From NCBI GenBank assembly GCA_000824785.1, contig CCNB01000043.1, positions 374,107 to 438,106 on the forward strand: DNA of 64,000 bases, in the 5' to 3' direction. Position numbers and translations under genes: made by a program. The notes beneath the pieces were generated by a model. The model was not told the origin of the DNA. It worked only from the letters and a program-made list of their open reading frames with translations, and made no database searches. This document shows positions 61,214-64,000 of this stretch, piece by piece. The number at the start of each line of letters is the position of its first letter. The first letter of the stretch is position 1. The DNA is from Mesorhizobium plurifarium (GTDB taxonomy: Bacteria; Pseudomonadota; Alphaproteobacteria; Rhizobiales; Rhizobiaceae).

Positions 61214-61245
61214 GTAAAACAAAGTCAATGGAATCGCGGCACGGA

Positions 61246-61914
61246 ATGCATCTGAAACGGCAAGCAACCATGCTGGCTTCGGCCCTTGCGGCCACATTGG
61301 CCTCGGTCGAGCAGGCTGAAGTCCATCCGCATGTCTTCGCCGAAGCCCGGCTCGACGTCATCCTCAGCCAGGATCACCAAAGTGTGACGGCGCTGCGCCA
61401 CCTTTGGCGTTTCGACGACCTGTTTTCGAGTACAGTGATGATGGAGTTCGACAAGAACTCCGATCTGAAACTTGACGACAAAGAGCTCAAGGAAGTGGCC
61501 GACACCGTCCATTCCTCGCTGGCTGAGTTCAACTACTTTCAGCTCGTCACCCAGGACGGCAAGGACGTGCCCATGGTGCCGCCGCCGCATCTGATGGCGA
61601 ATTTCGACAACGACCAGCTGATCATCCTGTTCGAGTCGCAGCCGAAGACGCCGATCAAGCTCGCCGGCAAGATCGACATCGGCGTCTACGATCCGACCTT
61701 CTACACCGCGATCGACTTCACCGACGACGCCAACATGACCGTCGAAGGCCTGCCCTCGACATGCACCAAGAAGGTCATCCGGCCGGATCCGGACGAGGCG
61801 ATCAAGGAAAACCAGAAGACCCTGACGGACGCGTTCTTCAACGATCCGACAGGCACCGACATGAGCAAGATCTTCGCCACCAAGCTCGAGTTGAACTGCC
61901 CGCCGGAAGGATGA
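61246..61914 (+). CDS. DUF1007 periplasmic protein, partner of the Ni/Co exporter
   Basis: 222 residues from the ATG at 61246; an ATG at 61228 is possible but sits next to the repeat. A signal peptide (MLASALAATLASVEQAE) is followed by HPHVF at about 27-31, the family hallmark likely at the mature N-terminus. An acidic segment (EFDKNSDLKLDDKELKEV) looks EF-hand-like. DUF1007 genes commonly precede NicO/RcnA-type metal exporters, as here. It may bind or deliver divalent metal in the periplasm. Confidence 0.88.
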   Translation: MHLKRQATMLASALAATLASVEQAEVHPHVFAEARLDVILSQDHQSVTALRHLWRFDDLFSSTVMMEFDKNSDLKLDDKELKEVADTVHSSLAEFNYFQLVTQDGKDVPMVPPPHLMANFDNDQLIILFESQPKTPIKLAGKIDIGVYDPTFYTAIDFTDDANMTVEGLPSTCTKKVIRPDPDEAIKENQKTLTDAFFNDPTGTDMSKIFATKLELNCPPEG

Positions 61915-61921
61915 TTTGGTG

Positions 61922-63202
61922 ATGAGACCCTCTCTGCGCGCAAGCAGGTTCCGCAAAAGTGTCGCACGGTTTTGCGATTGGAACCTGCGACAAGCAAGGG
62001 AATCCAGGCGGATATTCGTGGGACATCCCACGAATATCCGCCTGGCTCTCGGCCTCCTGGCAGCCGCCTTGATGGCGACCCATCTGTCGGGCGTGGCCCA
62101 TGCCCAGAGCTCGCTCGGCATCGGCACCAATGACGGCATGGCGCCGACCACCACGGGTCCGTTCGCCCATATCCTGATGTGGATCAATCTCAGGCAGCAG
62201 GAATTCTACCATTCGCTGGCCGCCGCCATGAAGGCGATGCGCCAGGACGGCAGCAAGCTGTGGCTGCTGATCGGCCTGTCCTTCGCCTACGGCATCTTCC
62301 ACGCCGCCGGCCCCGGCCACGGCAAGGCGGTGATCTCGTCCTACATGGTCGCCAACGAAGTGGCGCTGCGGCGCGGCATCCTGCTCTCCTTCGTCTCGGC
62401 GCTGCTGCAGGGCCTGACGGCGGTGGTCGTCATGATGCTTGCCTATTTCGTGCTGCGCGGCACCGCCATCTCGATGACCGACGCGGCCTGGTTCCTCGAA
62501 ATCTCCAGCTTCGTGCTGGTGACGCTGTTCGGTGCCTGGCTTTTGTGGCGCAAGCTTGGTCCGTCGGTCCTGCGCCTGTTCGGCAGGACGCCCGCTTACA
62601 GCCTGTCGGCTGCCCATGCGGGCCATTCGCATGCGGGACACGCGCATACCCATTCGCATGCAGGCCATTCCCACGCACATGCGCACGCCGCGCACTCCCT
62701 GCACGTGCATGACGATCATGATCATCATGACCATTCGCATGCGCACGCCCACGATCATGGCGCGCATGACCATCACGCAACGCACGGCCACGCCCATCAC
62801 GACCATGGCTCGGGCGAAGTCTGCGAGACCTGCGGCCATTCGCACGCGCCGGATCCGGCGATGCTGTCGGGCGACCGCTTCGACTGGAAGACAGCCTGGT
62901 CGGCGGTGGCCGCCGTCGGCATCCGCCCCTGCTCCGGCGCGCTGATCGTGCTGAGCTTCGCGTTGCTCAACGGACTGTGGCTAGGCGGGTTGCTGTCGGT
63001 GCTGGCGATGTCGATCGGCACCGCGATCACCGTCTCGGCGCTGGCGACGATCGCCGTGACGGCCAAGAACTGGGCGGTCTACTTCGCCGGCGACGGACGC
63101 ATCGGCAACCGCATCCATTCGATCGTCGAGATCGGCGGCGCCGCCTTCATCTTCCTGGTCGGACTGCTGCTGCTGTCGGCCAGCCTGTCGGGCGGCGTCT
63201 GA
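61922..63202 (+). CDS. NicO/RcnA-type nickel-cobalt efflux protein with His-rich loop
   Basis: 426 residues from the ATG at 61922. After the hydrophobic LALGLLAAALMATHLSGVAHAQ, membrane segments include GIFHAAGPGHGKAVISSYMV, the family metal motif, and GIRPCSGALIVLSFAL. A cytoplasmic loop at about 231-309 holds 32 His in 80 residues plus a CETCGHSH motif. The first 40 residues are encoded by a palindromic repeat and a perfect hairpin. A GTG at 62018 inside the hairpin would give the shorter signal peptide alone. Start uncertain. Confidence 0.88.
   Translation: MRPSLRASRFRKSVARFCDWNLRQARESRRIFVGHPTNIRLALGLLAAALMATHLSGVAHAQSSLGIGTNDGMAPTTTGPFAHILMWINLRQQEFYHSLAAAMKAMRQDGSKLWLLIGLSFAYGIFHAAGPGHGKAVISSYMVANEVALRRGILLSFVSALLQGLTAVVVMMLAYFVLRGTAISMTDAAWFLEISSFVLVTLFGAWLLWRKLGPSVLRLFGRTPAYSLSAAHAGHSHAGHAHTHSHAGHSHAHAHAAHSLHVHDDHDHHDHSHAHAHDHGAHDHHATHGHAHHDHGSGEVCETCGHSHAPDPAMLSGDRFDWKTAWSAVAAVGIRPCSGALIVLSFALLNGLWLGGLLSVLAMSIGTAITVSALATIAVTAKNWAVYFAGDGRIGNRIHSIVEIGGAAFIFLVGLLLLSASLSGGV
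61944..61988. repeat. Palindromic repeat at the 5' end of the Ni/Co exporter gene
   Basis: Arms GCAGGTTCC (61944-61952) and GGAACCTGC (61980-61988), core GCAAAAGTGTCGCACGG then TTTTGCG. Fourth member of the AAAAGTG-CGGTTTT family; here it lies in an open reading frame. Confidence 0.8.
62004..62045. repeat. Perfect hairpin, 19-bp arms, in the exporter 5' region
   Basis: Left arm 62004-62022 begins CCAGGCGGATATTCG and right arm 62027-62045 is its exact complement, with loop ACAT. It lies just before the region encoding the signal peptide. No T-run follows, so it is not a standard terminator. It could block or meter translation of the exporter. Confidence 0.85.
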
Positions 63203-63208
63203 ACTTTA

Positions 63209-64000
63209 TCAGGCGATCTTTCCGTCCAACTCGTCCTCGATATGGGCAAGGATGATCTCGTCGAAATTCTTCTCGGCGGCAAAGCCTAGTTCCCTCGCCC
63301 GCCTCGCCTCGAAGCGCGTCGGCCAGCCTTTGACGATCGCCCATATGGTCTCGTCGGGCTGCTCGCGGATCCGCCTCGCCACCTCGGCGCCGGCAATACG
63401 CTCCAGCGCCTCGATCTGCTCGCCGACGGTCACGGCGACGCCCGGCATCGTGAGGTTGCGGCGCGGACCGACCTTGTCGCCGTCGATTTCGGCCGCATGG
63501 ATGAGGAAATTCACCGCCGAGCGCGGGCTGGCATGGGTGTGCAGCACCGAGCGCGGCACCGGCAGGATCGCCTCCTGCCCGGCGAGCGGCTCGCGGATGA
63601 TGCCGGAGAAGAAGCCCGACGCCGCCTTGTTCGGCTTGCCGGGGCGCACGCAGATCGTCGGCAGGCGAATGCCGATGCCGTCGAAGAAGCCGCGCCGCGT
63701 GTAGTCGGCGAGCAGCGCTTCGCTCATCTGCTTCTGCGTGCCGTATGAGGTGAGCGGCGTCGGATGGAACTCGTCCGGGATGACGTCCGGGAACGGCGCG
63801 CCGAACACGGCGATCGACGAGGTGAAGACGAGGCGCGGCGCGAACGCCGCCAGCCGCACGGCGTCGAATAACGCGCGCGTGCCGTCGAGATTGACGCGGT
63901 AGCCCAGATCGAAATTGGCTTCCGCCTCGCCCGACACGATGCCCGCCAGGTGGAAGATCACGTCCGGACGCGGAGCCACGAGAGCCGCCATGGCGCCGGG
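63209..64000 (-). CDS. NAD-dependent epimerase/dehydratase, D-erythronate-dehydrogenase-like; 5' end beyond the window
   Basis: 264 residues are visible and the frame is open to the right edge, so the N-terminal glycine motif is missing. Seen are VIFHLAGIVSGEAEANFDLG, VFTSSIAVFG, the catalytic SYGTQK (YxxxK) and IGIRLPTICVRPGKPNKAAS. This combination matches the DenD group (D-erythronate dehydrogenase) of extended SDR enzymes. It converges with the exporter gene; stops are 6 bp apart. Confidence 0.87.
   Translation of the reverse strand, partial: PGAMAALVAPRPDVIFHLAGIVSGEAEANFDLGYRVNLDGTRALFDAVRLAAFAPRLVFTSSIAVFGAPFPDVIPDEFHPTPLTSYGTQKQMSEALLADYTRRGFFDGIGIRLPTICVRPGKPNKAASGFFSGIIREPLAGQEAILPVPRSVLHTHASPRSAVNFLIHAAEIDGDKVGPRRNLTMPGVAVTVGEQIEALERIAGAEVARRIREQPDETIWAIVKGWPTRFEARRARELGFAAEKNFDEIILAHIEDELDGKIA

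Overview
The window is high-GC alphaproteobacterial chromosome. Three things point to the Hyphomicrobiales (Rhizobiales), most likely Mesorhizobium or a close Phyllobacteriaceae relative: the flagellar gene order (motA-fliM-fliN-fliG-flhB, flgF-fliI-flgB..., motB-motC-fliK-rem-flgE-flgK-flgL-flaF-flbT-flgD-fliQ), the presence of VisN/VisR, MotC, MotE, a Rem/FtcR-type regulator, FlaF and FlbT, and dispersed palindromic repeats with an AAAAGTG...CGGTTTT core. No rRNA, tRNA, CRISPR array, insertion sequence or phage gene was seen.

Layout. (1) 1-10.2 kb is a polyamine-type locus. On the minus strand lie a YtcJ-type amidohydrolase, a four-gene Pot-type ABC importer and two tandem serine beta-lactamase-fold hydrolases. 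Divergent from them are a TetR regulator and an acetylpolyamine-amidohydrolase-like deacetylase. (2) 10.6-43.7 kb is the main flagellar and motor regulon: visNR; the minus-strand motA-to-flhB operon; a DUF1217 gene-flgF-fliI operon; flgBC-fliE-flgGAI-motE-flgH-fliLP; two flagellins; fliF-fliH-like-motB-motC-fliK-transglycosylase; rem; and flgE-flgK-flgL-flaF-flbT-flgD-fliQ. (3) 43.7-50.9 kb holds six non-flagellar genes (MFS exporter, PuuB-like FAD oxidoreductase, ClC channel with CBS domains, cupin, NAD(P)-binding epimerase, MarR) lying between fliQ and flhA. (4) 51-55.8 kb resumes the flagellar set with flhA, fliR, a fliJ-like gene, a muramidase-less flgJ-like gene, a flgN-like gene and a small membrane-anchored protein. 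(5) 56-64 kb is ordinary chromosome: SCP2 protein, GNAT, ornithine decarboxylase with a long leader, amidase plus LysR, DUF1007 plus a NicO/RcnA-type Ni/Co exporter, and a truncated D-erythronate-dehydrogenase-like gene at the right edge.

How it works together. VisN/VisR (master regulators in Sinorhizobium) are expected to drive rem, and Rem to drive the structural operons. At least seven flagellar transcription units carry the same spaced element shortly before their start codon: C(G/A)C(G/A)CAAG, exactly nine bases, then a TA-containing box close to CTAGTCTT. I read this as a shared class II promoter or activator site. The two flagellin genes have weaker versions about 160 bp upstream followed by hairpins, which fits long leaders under FlaF/FlbT post-transcriptional control.

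Main items for a second look: the shared flagellar promoter element; the deacetylase/importer/amidohydrolase locus; the cargo block splitting fliQ from flhA; a palindromic repeat and a perfect 19-bp-arm hairpin at the 5' end of the Ni/Co exporter gene; the covarying palindrome family; and the ornithine decarboxylase leader.
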